64,000 nucleotides of DNA from Dyella flagellata (GTDB lineage: Bacteria > Pseudomonadota > Gammaproteobacteria > Xanthomonadales > Rhodanobacteraceae), in NCBI RefSeq assembly GCF_030160275.1, contig NZ_BSOA01000034.1:179196-243195 (forward strand). The letters run 5' to 3'. Below are positions 17,355-25,925 of this stretch, piece by piece (positions within the stretch are counted from its first letter, which is position 1; the number at the start of each line of letters is the position of its first letter). Under the pieces are notes generated by a model. That model saw only the letters and a program-made list of their open reading frames with translations, searched no databases and was not told the DNA's origin. The translations under genes and the position numbers were made by a program.

Positions 17355-18740
17355 TCATCCCAGTCTATGTACTTTCACTCTTAGCGTCAGGAGCGCTGCA
17401 ACCAACAACATGCCGCCGGCAAGCCGGATCACATTTTCCGGATTGCCGGCCAGCACGTTTTCGTAAATCAATGGCACGCTAAGAATCTGCAGCAGCATGG
17501 GTAGCACGATGAACACGTTGAACAAACCCATGTACACGCCGGCGCGTTGCGGAGGAATGCTGCTGGCAAGCATTGCGTAGGGGTTGCCCATCATGCTCGC
17601 CCACGCGAGGCCAATGCCGATCATCGGCGCAAACAGCATGGAACGCACATGGATGCCTGGTAGCAGCAGCATGCCGACACCACCACAAAGCAGGCACACG
17701 ACATGGATGGGCTTGGCGCCGATGCGGCGTGCCAGCGGCATCATAGCGAAGGCTGACAGCATTGCTACGAAGTTGTAGAAGCCACCCATCTGTCCGCTGA
17801 TCAGCGCCGATTGCGTGAAGGCGGGAGAACCCGATACGGTGGTTCCGTAAAGCGAGCGGGTGATGGAAAGCGTGATGTATTCCCAGTAGCAGAACATCGC
17901 GTACCACTGGAACAGCATCATCAGCGCAAGCTGGCGCATGGTGGCAGGCATGTCGCGAATCGCGTCGACGATTTCCGCCAAAGTTGCGCCTGGGCTGTGT
18001 GGCGCATGGCGCATGCGTTCCCGTTCCTGCTCCGACAGCGGCAGTTCCGGTGTAGTCCAGGCAGACCATGCGACGCTGGTGATCGAGCAGATGGCGCCGA
18101 TGATGAAAGCGATCAGCACTACATCCGGAATGCCGTGGCTGTTGGTGGCACTGGCTTGCATGCCCAAGCCGACCAAGATCGATGGCGTGAGGTAAGCCAG
18201 CGTCTGCGACAAGCCGGTGAACGCGCTTTGCGCCAGGTAGCCCACCGCGTGCTGGGAAGCATCCAGACGATCACCGACGAACGCGCGATAGGGTTCCATC
18301 GTGATGTTGTTGGCGGCGTCCAGTATCCACAACAGGCTGGCCGCGATCCACAGTGCCGGGCTCAATGGCATGGCGAGCAGACACATGCTGCAGATCAACG
18401 CGCCGATCAGGAAGTACGGCGTGCGGCGGCCGAAGCGAGTAACGGTGCGATCGCTCATGGCACCGATCAAGGGCTGCACGATCAAGCCGGTAATCGGGCC
18501 TGCGAGCCAAAGGTACGGCAGACTGGCGTCATGCGCCCCCAGGTACTTGTAGATGGGGCTCATATTGCTTTGTTGCAGGCCAAAGCTGAACTGGATGCCG
18601 AAGAAACCGACGTTCATATTGAGGATCTGCCAGAACGTCAGGCGCGGTTTGCGTATGGCCGGCGCTTTGCCGTCCATGCCGTCGGTCTGCGTCGCCGAAT
18701 GCATGCCCGTCACGTTTTCTTCCGCCATACCATCGCCCAT
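17355..18740 (-). CDS. MFS sugar transporter (SuxC-like sucrose carrier)
   Basis: The protein has up to 461 residues. A polar leader of about 30 residues precedes twelve predicted helices. The segment [19 protein letters not shown], the loop [11 protein letters not shown] after helix 2-3 and [18 protein letters not shown] are typical of the GPH/SLC45-like disaccharide:cation symporter group. It follows the amylosucrase gene with an overlap and is the last gene of the sux-type operon, so it should import sucrose across the inner membrane. Starts at 18728 or 18704 are also possible. Confidence 0.88.
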   Translation of the reverse strand: MGDGMAEENVTGMHSATQTDGMDGKAPAIRKPRLTFWQILNMNVGFFGIQFSFGLQQSNMSPIYKYLGAHDASLPYLWLAGPITGLIVQPLIGAMSDRTVTRFGRRTPYFLIGALICSMCLLAMPLSPALWIAASLLWILDAANNITMEPYRAFVGDRLDASQHAVGYLAQSAFTGLSQTLAYLTPSILVGLGMQASATNSHGIPDVVLIAFIIGAICSITSVAWSAWTTPELPLSEQERERMRHAPHSPGATLAEIVDAIRDMPATMRQLALMMLFQWYAMFCYWEYITLSITRSLYGTTVSGSPAFTQSALISGQMGGFYNFVAMLSAFAMMPLARRIGAKPIHVVCLLCGGVGMLLLPGIHVRSMLFAPMIGIGLAWASMMGNPYAMLASSIPPQRAGVYMGLFNVFIVLPMLLQILSVPLIYENVLAGNPENVIRLAGGMLLVAALLTLRVKVHRLG

Positions 18741-20593
18741 GCCGGCAGCAGCTCGACGCCGGTGGAGGCATCGTCGGCGGTCTGCAGCAGCGTTGTCCAG
18801 CCGTCACCGGCATTCAACCGGTTCCAGTCGACGTGCTGTGGCCTTCCGCTGAAGTTAAACGCTGCGACCAACCGTTCGCCACGCCGGATCGCCAATACGG
18901 CGTCGTTATCGGATGCCAGCGTCTTGGCCGCCGCGCGCGCAGCAAATGCCGGGTCGCGGCGGGCAGCGATCAACGCCTTGATCACCGCATGGGCCTTGCC
19001 GGCAAGCGTGTCGGCATCGGATTGTTGCTTCAGGCGTGCCAGATCCAGGCGAGGACGCTGCAACCAGCGACCATCAAGCGCGATCAACGCGGCATCTTGT
19101 TCCGCTTCGTTGCCGGATTGGGCCAACTCGTCGCCCATATAGAGCAGGGGGACCGTGCCTGCCACAAACGCCAGCCCGTACATCAGGGCCAATCGGCGTA
19201 AAGCATCGTCGCCAGCGACGGAATCGAGACCGACGAGCGCCGACGTCATACCATTGGTGCCATGTACCGCATTGCTGCCGGCAGATTGAAAGGCAGTGCC
19301 GTGGCCGAAGCTGCCGGGACGGCGCCCTTCCAGAAAGGCGGCAGCGGCGCCGATGCGCTGGATGAAGTCAGTACCCGCTGTTTCGACATCGGAGCGCAGC
19401 ACGCCCCAAACGATGTCGTCATGACAGCGCACGTACGTCATCCAGCCGGTGTGTGCGGGCAGGGCAGGTGTGCTGTCTAGAAGTTGCTGCAGCAGTTCGG
19501 TGCGCCCTTCGCTCAAAGCCACCCAGCTCGCCGCCATCAGGCCGCTGTGATAGGCCAGGTGGCATTCGCGGCCCAGCGCTTCGCCCACGCCCAGGTAGGG
19601 CAGCAGCTCGGTTGACGCAACGATCGCTTCGGCCTTGAGCAAGACGCCCGGTGCAACCAGGTCGATCATGGCGCGCAGCGCCCCCAGGATCTGGTGCACC
19701 TCCGGCTGATTCATGCAGGAAGTGCCTTCGCGTTTCCATAGGAACGGCGCCGAATCCAGCCGGAACACTTCTACCCCGCGATTGGCCAGTTGCAGCAGCG
19801 CGCTCGCGATGGAGGCAAAGACAGGCGGATGGGCGTAGTTCAGGTCCCACTGATAGGGATAGAACGTGGTCCACACCCAGCTTTGGAGTGCGTCGACATA
19901 GCTGAAGTTGCCTGGCGCAGTCTGCGGGAAAATCTGCGCCACCGTTTGTTCGTAGCGATCGGGCAGCCGGCGATCGGGGAACAAGTGGAAATAGGCACGA
20001 TAGTGCTGGTCACCACGCATCGCGGCCACGGCCCATTCGTGCTGATCGGCGACGTGATTGAGCACCAGGTCTGCGCACAGGCTGATGCGCCCCTTGCGCA
20101 ATCGTGCAGCCAGGCGCTCCAAGTCGTCCATGCTGCCCAGCGCGGGTTCCACTTCATCGAAGCTGGCTACCGCAAAGCCGCCGTCGCTGTCGCCGCTGCG
20201 TGCGCGCAGAAACGGCAGCAGGTGCAGGTAGCCTATACCTAAGCTTTCCAGGTAGCCCACACGTTCTGCAACGCCGTTGAGATCGCTGCCGAAACGATCG
20301 ACATAGGCGCAATAACCGACCCGTTTGTCGTCGATGAACCAGTCGGGGTTTTGCTCGCGCCGGCGATCCAGTTCGCGCAACTCGTTGGACCGCGCACGTG
20401 CGAACGTGCCCAAGGTCGTGAACAGCGACAGCAACCATGGCTCGAATCCCGGCTGCCTGCCGTAAAGCCTGGAAAGCCGCTGCAGCAGCTGGGTGCCATG
20501 CCGGTCGAACCGGATCATGGCCTCGCTTTGCCTCGCCACATCGGCGCCGGCCAGAAAGCGGTCGCATGCTCGCGACAGCAGGGAGACATCCAT
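18710..20593 (-). CDS. amylosucrase/sucrose hydrolase (GH13, SuxB-like)
   Basis: The protein has 627 residues from the ATG at 20593. There is no signal peptide, so it is cytoplasmic. It cleaves sucrose and either polymerises glucose into alpha-glucan or hydrolyses it. GH13 catalytic residues are in place: nucleophile Asp280 (FRLDSAPF), acid/base Glu322 (LLKAEAIVA) and the transition-state His391-Asp392 (RCHDDIVW). An N-terminal helical domain (1-85) precedes the barrel, as in amylosucrases. A TTG start at 20638 overlapping the receptor stop is an alternative. It sits between the TonB receptor and the carrier, the gene set of the Xanthomonas sux locus. Confidence 0.92.
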   Translation of the reverse strand: MDVSLLSRACDRFLAGADVARQSEAMIRFDRHGTQLLQRLSRLYGRQPGFEPWLLSLFTTLGTFARARSNELRELDRRREQNPDWFIDDKRVGYCAYVDRFGSDLNGVAERVGYLESLGIGYLHLLPFLRARSGDSDGGFAVASFDEVEPALGSMDDLERLAARLRKGRISLCADLVLNHVADQHEWAVAAMRGDQHYRAYFHLFPDRRLPDRYEQTVAQIFPQTAPGNFSYVDALQSWVWTTFYPYQWDLNYAHPPVFASIASALLQLANRGVEVFRLDSAPFLWKREGTSCMNQPEVHQILGALRAMIDLVAPGVLLKAEAIVASTELLPYLGVGEALGRECHLAYHSGLMAASWVALSEGRTELLQQLLDSTPALPAHTGWMTYVRCHDDIVWGVLRSDVETAGTDFIQRIGAAAAFLEGRRPGSFGHGTAFQSAGSNAVHGTNGMTSALVGLDSVAGDDALRRLALMYGLAFVAGTVPLLYMGDELAQSGNEAEQDAALIALDGRWLQRPRLDLARLKQQSDADTLAGKAHAVIKALIAARRDPAFAARAAAKTLASDNDAVLAIRRGERLVAAFNFSGRPQHVDWNRLNAGDGWTTLLQTADDASTGVELLPAWAMVWRKKT

Positions 20594-20619
20594 GGAAGGG
20601 GCCGAAACGTCCGCTTGGT

Positions 20620-23172
20620 TCACAGGTGGTACTGCCAATTGATATAGATGGTGCGGCCCAGGATCGAACGCGCGGTATTGATGCCGCTGGTCGTTACGGT
20701 TGCCGGGCTGGCGTCGATCTCGGTCAGGCCGATGGCGTTGAACAGATTGTTCACGCTAAGCGATGCGGTCATGCGGTCGTTGATGTCGTAGCTGATGTAG
20801 GTGTTCACTTGCGTATAGCCCGGCATCACTAGTCCGTTCGGGTTGGAGGCATAGGATTTCGTGGTGCCGATGACGGTGGCGCCCACGTTGAATGCGCGCC
20901 AGCTGTAGCTTGGGCTGAACTGATACACCCAGTTTGCCTGGCGTTGCGGCACGTTGCCCACGTCGGCCGGCGTGATCGCATCGGAGACGATGCGCGAGTG
21001 CGTATAGGTCATGCCGCCGGCCAGCGAGAAGTGCCCGTAGTTGAACGAGCCCTCGAACTCTACGCCACGCGCGTGGTACTGCCGGCTGATGAATGGCTGA
21101 AGGGTCGAGGTGATGTCCTCGTTCTGCTCTTGCGTGTTGGCCATGAAGCCGGTGACGAACAAGCTGGTATGCGTCGTGTTCCATTTCACACCGCCTTCGT
21201 ACTGTTTCACTACGTTGACGCCAACGCCTTGCGGCACGCTGCCGTCGGCGAGAATGCCGCCACCGAACAGCAGGCGGTCGGAATTGAAACGCGCGCCGCT
21301 GCTGGCCCGCAGGAACACGGCCAGGTTCGAATCGATGCTGTAGTTGGCGCCGAACGAATACTCCAGGTGCGACTTGCTGTAGTGGATCGGCGAGGTGGCG
21401 CCGGTGTACACCGGTACGCTTTGTTCGGGCACGCTGATCACGCCGTTGCGATCGACATCGACCGTGGCGGTCTGGGTGGCTCCGCTGTAGTAGCCGCTGC
21501 CGTTGATGCGGTCGAAGCGCAGCCCGCCGTCGAAGCGCCACGGACCGGTTTCCCAGGTCATGGACACGAACGGTGCATCCATCATGTACTTGGCGTTGTA
21601 ATACCGGTTGCAGCAGTTGCCCCATAGCGGTTCGCCATAAGCCACCAAGCCGTTTTGGGTCTCAAGCTGGCCACTGGCACTGTAGACATCGAGCAGTGCG
21701 GAATCCTTGCCTTGCACCGTCTGCAGATAGGTATTCCAATGCCAGTCCTGCACCACGTTCTGCTGCGAGTGATAGTAGCCCAGCTGCAGCGTAGCCTTGC
21801 CGAAGCCCGTGTCGAAGGCACGCGACAGGCTGAGGTTGTTGGTGAAATTGTCCATATTGGGCAAGCTCACGTTGAACAGATGGGTTTCAGAGGCGAGCCC
21901 GTTGCCGGCCAGCGCAGCCGGATTGGCGATCTTCTGTCCGGCCTGCGGACCGGTGGCATAGGCTAGGGTAGCGCCGGTGCCTCCGATGCTTTGGGCGAGG
22001 CTGGATGCTGTCCCGACCGAAGCCGGATAGGGGCCGACGAAGCTGCCGTAATTCTCCGCGGCACGGAACTGCTCATGCAGGGTCCAATCGTCGCCGAGGG
22101 AGAATTTGCCTTCGCCGCCGATGGCATTGACGCGCGTGTGATAGCCGTCGCGAATATTGGTGTGAATCGTCTGGCCTTGCGCGTTCAGCGCGGTGTCGCT
22201 GGTGAAATAGGGCGATTGCAGTACACCGTTCTGAATGTTGAAGCCCGGAATGGAACTGACGTGCGGGTCGCTGTTGCTGCCGGCGATCATGACCGGCACC
22301 GGCAAATAGACCGGATCGTAGGTATCGGTGAATTGCAGGTTCAGGCGCAGGAAGCCGCCATCGATATCGTGCGTAAGGTTGCCCATCAGCTGGCCGCCGG
22401 ACGAAGAGGTGTAATCGGTGTTCTTCTGGCCGTTGCCGCGCTGGATGAAACCCCCGAAGTGATAGCGGGTGGAAGCCGTTAGCGGGCCACCGTAGTCGAA
22501 ATCCAGGCGCTGCGCATCGTACTGCCCCAACCCTACGGTGAGACCGATATTGCCGCCTTGCGAGCTGCCGTCCTTGGTGATGAAGTTGATGATGGCGCCC
22601 GGTGCATTGCTGGCGAAAACGGACGAGGAACCACCGCGTACCGCTTCCACATGGTCGATGTTGTAGTCGGTGCGCAGAAAGGTGTCGGGCGTGGCGAAGG
22701 CGGTATCGCCGAATTCCAGCACCGGCATGCCGTCCACCTGGAATTGCACGAACTTGCTGCCGCCGGAGGCGACCGGCAAGCCGCGCACGGATACGTTCGC
22801 ATTGCCGGCGCCGCCGGACGATTCGGAGCGGATGCCGGGGATGGTGCGCAGCAGGTCTGCCGCATTCTGCACGCCGCTGGTCTGGATCTGTCCGCCGTCG
22901 ACCGTGCTGACCGAAATGCTGGAGTTCATTTCGGTGGCCGGCAGCGGCGAGGCGGTCACGACCGTCTGCTGCAGGTTCACTACGTTCTTTTTCTTGCCAT
23001 TGTCCTGGTTGGATGCATCGCTGCTGGTTGCCTGCGCGTTCGCTGCTGTCGAGGCGGCGGCTTGCGGCGAGCCAGGATCGGTGGTGCCGGCCATGGCTTG
23101 GAACGATGCCGCGCAAATGAGTGCTACGGCTGCCGTTAGCGTGTTCCTGCGGAAGGTGGACAACGGATGCAT
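20620..23172 (-). CDS. TonB-dependent outer-membrane receptor (SuxA-like)
   Basis: The protein has 850 residues. A signal peptide (MHPLSTFRRN..., ending AMA) is followed by a Thr/Ala-rich linker and a TonB-box-like VVTASPL. The plug domain contains NAADLLRTIPGIRSESSGG and VSVRGLP (about 100-210), and a beta-barrel follows. The ATG at 23172 has GGGGAGA just upstream; the longer frame has no such site. In Xanthomonas, SuxA takes sucrose across the outer membrane using TonB energy. The gene is first in the operon and lies downstream of two LacI-type operators. Confidence 0.92.
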   Translation of the reverse strand: MHPLSTFRRNTLTAAVALICAASFQAMAGTTDPGSPQAAASTAANAQATSSDASNQDNGKKKNVVNLQQTVVTASPLPATEMNSSISVSTVDGGQIQTSGVQNAADLLRTIPGIRSESSGGAGNANVSVRGLPVASGGSKFVQFQVDGMPVLEFGDTAFATPDTFLRTDYNIDHVEAVRGGSSSVFASNAPGAIINFITKDGSSQGGNIGLTVGLGQYDAQRLDFDYGGPLTASTRYHFGGFIQRGNGQKNTDYTSSSGGQLMGNLTHDIDGGFLRLNLQFTDTYDPVYLPVPVMIAGSNSDPHVSSIPGFNIQNGVLQSPYFTSDTALNAQGQTIHTNIRDGYHTRVNAIGGEGKFSLGDDWTLHEQFRAAENYGSFVGPYPASVGTASSLAQSIGGTGATLAYATGPQAGQKIANPAALAGNGLASETHLFNVSLPNMDNFTNNLSLSRAFDTGFGKATLQLGYYHSQQNVVQDWHWNTYLQTVQGKDSALLDVYSASGQLETQNGLVAYGEPLWGNCCNRYYNAKYMMDAPFVSMTWETGPWRFDGGLRFDRINGSGYYSGATQTATVDVDRNGVISVPEQSVPVYTGATSPIHYSKSHLEYSFGANYSIDSNLAVFLRASSGARFNSDRLLFGGGILADGSVPQGVGVNVVKQYEGGVKWNTTHTSLFVTGFMANTQEQNEDITSTLQPFISRQYHARGVEFEGSFNYGHFSLAGGMTYTHSRIVSDAITPADVGNVPQRQANWVYQFSPSYSWRAFNVGATVIGTTKSYASNPNGLVMPGYTQVNTYISYDINDRMTASLSVNNLFNAIGLTEIDASPATVTTSGINTARSILGRTIYINWQYHL

Positions 23173-23317
23173 GTGCTTTCTCCCCAAAATTTTTGCGCAG
23201 GGCGGCTCGCGCGGCCTTGGAATGACGGCTTGGCCACGTTCGGCATCCCCGACCCATTGGCACGGAACGTCCCCGCGCCGTGCTGCCGGTGACGGCAGTG
23301 TGGCCATTTTTCGCCTT

Positions 23318-23333
23318 TTGCAATCGATTGCAA
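23318..23333. promoter_or_regulatory. LacI-family operator O1 (perfect palindrome)
   Basis: TTGCAATCGATTGCAA is a perfect 16-bp palindrome with the central CG step typical of LacI/PurR-family operators. It lies about 145 bases before the TonB-receptor start and is the probable binding site of the adjacent LacI-type regulator. Confidence 0.75.
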
Positions 23334-23390
23334 TTTGCGATGCAACATAAAATTGCAAGAGAAACTAGCTAAAAGTAGGATATTGGTGGC

Positions 23391-23412
23391 AGTCAAGCTG
23401 CGATCGATTGCA
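23391..23412. promoter_or_regulatory. LacI-family operator O2 beside a possible -35
   Basis: TGCGATCGATTGCA (23399-23412) repeats the core of O1 with one mismatch; the two centres are 80 bases apart. Immediately next to it, on the minus strand, is TTGACT (23391-23396), a good -35 for the receptor operon. I do not find an equally good -10. Two operators one loop-length apart suggest repression by DNA looping. Confidence 0.6.
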
Positions 23413-23445
23413 ATGAGCTTTAAGGTTGGCGCCCCAAGCTACGGC

Positions 23446-24507
23446 TCAGGCGCGCTGGCTGCTCTCGCGAACGATCAACTGGGTCGGCAGTTCGGGCGCA
23501 TGCGCGGCCGGCGTCTGCCCAAGCAGGTCAAGCAGGGTATCGACCATAGCTTCCGCGCCCAGCTGGACCGGCTGGCGAACGGTAGTGAGCGAGGGATGGA
23601 AGTGTGCGGCGAAATCCACGTCGTCGTAGCCGACCACCAGCACGTCCTTGGGTACATCGAGCCCACGTTCGCGCAAGGCGCCGATTGCCGCCATGGCGAG
23701 CAGGTCGCTGGCCGCGAACAGGCCGTCCGGCACGACGCCATGGTCGATCCATTCCAGCGTGGCGCGTCGCGCATCGGGCGCGAGAAAGGGAATGTCCTTG
23801 CGCAAGGCGGGATCGTGCTTGACGCCGTGCTTGCGTAGCGCGGCGGTGAATCCGCGATAGCGCTGTTCTACTTCAGGCAGATCGCGGTCGCCGAGAAAAG
23901 CGATGCTGCGGCAGCCTTGGCCGAGCAGATGTTCGCCGGCCAGGCGCCCGCCGACCGTGTTTTGTCCGCCCACGCAGTGGTAGCGCTGTTGCGGCAACTG
24001 CGCGCCCCACACCACCAGCGGCAAATGGCGGTCCGCTATCGTGTTGAGCTGATCATGGTGATGCCATTGGCCGATCAGGATGATACCCGCCGTGCGCCCG
24101 GCATCGACGAGGCTACCGATGCTGGGCAACTGCCCGGCTTCCATGCGCACCAGCAGCATTTCGTAATCGCGTTCGGTCAGCACGTCTGCCAGGGCGCCGA
24201 TCATGCCGTGCAGGAACGGGTCGGTAAAATTCTGCCGGCGATCCTTCTCATACGGAACCACCACCGCAATGGTTCGGTTGGTGCCGGAACGCAAGCTCAT
24301 CGCGAGCTGGTTGACGGTGTAATGGAACTGGCTGGCGATCTGCTCGATGCGCTGCCGCGTCTCATCGTTCACCAGCTTGCTGCCCTTGAGGGCGCGCGAC
24401 ACGGTGGAGGTGGATACGCCGGCCAGGCGGGCGATGTCGGCCATCTGCATACGGCCGGGGTGTTCTGCGGCACTCGCCTTGCGGTTACGGGTAGGTTTGG
24501 CGGGCAC
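23446..24507 (-). CDS. LacI-family transcriptional repressor (SuxR-like)
   Basis: The protein has 353 residues from a GTG at 24507. The LacI helix-turn-helix and hinge helix are clear: MADIARLAGVSTSTVSRALK, followed by TRQRIEQIASQFHYTVN. A periplasmic-binding-protein-like sensor domain runs from about 85 to the end. The frame extends further upstream, but the chosen start gives the family length with a short basic leader. The gene lies directly upstream of the sucrose receptor operon and the two palindromic operators, so it most likely represses that operon until sucrose is present. Confidence 0.92.
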   Translation of the reverse strand: MPAKPTRNRKASAAEHPGRMQMADIARLAGVSTSTVSRALKGSKLVNDETRQRIEQIASQFHYTVNQLAMSLRSGTNRTIAVVVPYEKDRRQNFTDPFLHGMIGALADVLTERDYEMLLVRMEAGQLPSIGSLVDAGRTAGIILIGQWHHHDQLNTIADRHLPLVVWGAQLPQQRYHCVGGQNTVGGRLAGEHLLGQGCRSIAFLGDRDLPEVEQRYRGFTAALRKHGVKHDPALRKDIPFLAPDARRATLEWIDHGVVPDGLFAASDLLAMAAIGALRERGLDVPKDVLVVGYDDVDFAAHFHPSLTTVRQPVQLGAEAMVDTLLDLLGQTPAAHAPELPTQLIVRESSQRA

Positions 24508-24611
24508 GCTGTGGCCTTTGTCGAGCTCTTCGTTGTCGCGTATCAGCGTACAACACGTGCGGCGATGTTGGGCGCGACAGGCAAAAGCTTGCTTCCGGGC
24601 CGGGAGGTGGA

Positions 24612-25250
24612 TCAAGCCGCAGGGGTCTTGTCCTTGTATCGGCACAAGTCCCGGATCACGCATTGCGGACAACCGGGCTTGCGCGCCTTGCATACATAGC
24701 GCCCGTGCAGGATCAGCCAGTGGTGGGCATCCTGTTTGAATTCCTTCGGCACTACTTTTTCCAGCTTGTCTTCCACCGCGCGTACATCCTTGCCCGGCGC
24801 CAGTCCGGTGCGATTGGCGACGCGGAAGATATGCGTGTCGACGGCGATGGTGTGATGACCGAATGCGGTGTTGAGTACCACGTTGGCGGTCTTACGCCCT
24901 ACGCCCGGCAGCGCTTCGAGCGCTTCGCGATGGTCGGGCACCTTGCTTTCGTATTGCTCCACCAGGATCTGGCACAGCGCGATGACGTTCTTGGCCTTGG
25001 CGTTGTACAGGCCAATGGTGTTGATATAGCGCTTTAGCTCTTCCTCGCCCAGGTCGAGGATGGCTTGCGGCGTGTTGGCCACCGGAAAAAGCTTGCGCGT
25101 GGCCTTGTTGACGCCTACGTCGGTGGCTTGCGCGGACAGCACTACCGCAACCAGCAATTCGAACGGCGTGGTGTAGGCCAGCTCGGTGGTGGGATGCGGA
25201 TTGAGTTCGCGCAGGCGGGTGAACAGTTCGACCGCATCCGTTTTCTTCAC
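24612..25250 (-). CDS. nth: endonuclease III
   Basis: The protein has 212 residues. It is a base-excision-repair glycosylase/AP lyase removing oxidised pyrimidines. The helix-hairpin-helix [12 protein letters not shown] contains the catalytic Lys120; Asp138 is in [12 protein letters not shown] [4Fe-4S] cluster motif Cys187-X6-Cys-X2-Cys-X5-Cys203 closes the protein. Its ATG overlaps the stop of the RnfB-like gene by four bases. Confidence 0.97.
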   Translation of the reverse strand: MKKTDAVELFTRLRELNPHPTTELAYTTPFELLVAVVLSAQATDVGVNKATRKLFPVANTPQAILDLGEEELKRYINTIGLYNAKAKNVIALCQILVEQYESKVPDHREALEALPGVGRKTANVVLNTAFGHHTIAVDTHIFRVANRTGLAPGKDVRAVEDKLEKVVPKEFKQDAHHWLILHGRYVCKARKPGCPQCVIRDLCRYKDKTPAA

Positions 25251-25849
25251 TGCTTGGGCTCCTGTTTTTTCGCCTTGGCACGGGCGAGCGCGTCGAGCAC
25301 ATTCTGGCTGGCACGGTGCACCTCGGCCTTGCGTGCAGCAAGTTCCGCTTCACGCTGCGCGAGCTGCGCCGACAAGCGTGCTTCGTGGCGTTGAAAGTGC
25401 GTGCGTGCCGCATCGGCATGGGCGGGATCATTCGCTTGTGCGAGCGGCATAGGCTCAAGCACGATGCAATCGACCGGACAGGCTGGCACGCAGCGTTCGC
25501 AGCCGGTGCAATCGTCAGCGAGCACCGTATGCATCAGCTTGTTGGCGCCGACGATGGCATCGACAGGACAGGCCTGGATGCATTTGGTGCAGCCGATGCA
25601 ATCGGCCTCGACGATGCGCGCCAGCGTGCGGGGTTTTTCGACACCATTTTCCGGGTTCAGCGGCAGCGGTGCACGGCCGAGCAGGGCAGCGAGCTTGGCG
25701 ATGCCTTCGCTGCCGCCGGGTGGACATTGGTTGATCTCAGCTTCGCCTTTGGCCACTGCCTCCGCATACGGGCGGCAGCCGTGGTAGCCGCATTGTTCGC
25801 ATTGCGTTTGCGGCAGCAGGGCATCGATGCGGTCGGCGAGGGTAGTCAT
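25247..25849 (-). CDS. rnfB: RnfB-like iron-sulfur electron-transfer protein
   Basis: The protein has 200 residues. An N-terminal four-Cys cluster domain (CEQCGYHGC...C, about 17-42) is followed by two ferredoxin clusters, [14 protein letters not shown] and [14 protein letters not shown] (about 80-135), and then a charged helical tail. This matches the RnfB/RsxB subunit of the Rnf electron-transport complex. The N-terminal membrane anchor of classical RnfB is missing, and no rnfA, C, D, G or E lies nearby. It may be a stand-alone ferredoxin. It is co-translated with nth, a pairing seen in other gammaproteobacteria. Confidence 0.85.
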   Translation of the reverse strand: MTTLADRIDALLPQTQCEQCGYHGCRPYAEAVAKGEAEINQCPPGGSEGIAKLAALLGRAPLPLNPENGVEKPRTLARIVEADCIGCTKCIQACPVDAIVGANKLMHTVLADDCTGCERCVPACPVDCIVLEPMPLAQANDPAHADAARTHFQRHEARLSAQLAQREAELAARKAEVHRASQNVLDALARAKAKKQEPKQ

Positions 25850-25876
25850 ATTCCAGGCAATGTGTTGTCTTGCCGT

Positions 25877-25908
25877 ATCCTCATTCCGGCCTGCGCCGGA
25901 ATGAGGAT
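25877..25908. repeat. 14-bp perfect hairpin (CATTCCGGC type) between metG and the RnfB-like gene
   Basis: ATCCTCATTCCGGC pairs perfectly with its complement around a 4-base loop. No T-run follows. It is an extragenic-palindrome-like element and could end or process the metG transcript. Confidence 0.7.
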
Positions 25909-25925
25909 GGGGTGCTCGGGCTTGC

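Noticed and set aside
17811..19142. 443-codon plus-strand frame over the MFS and amylosucrase genes
   Set aside because: It crosses the junction of two convincing minus-strand genes and has shadow-type composition.
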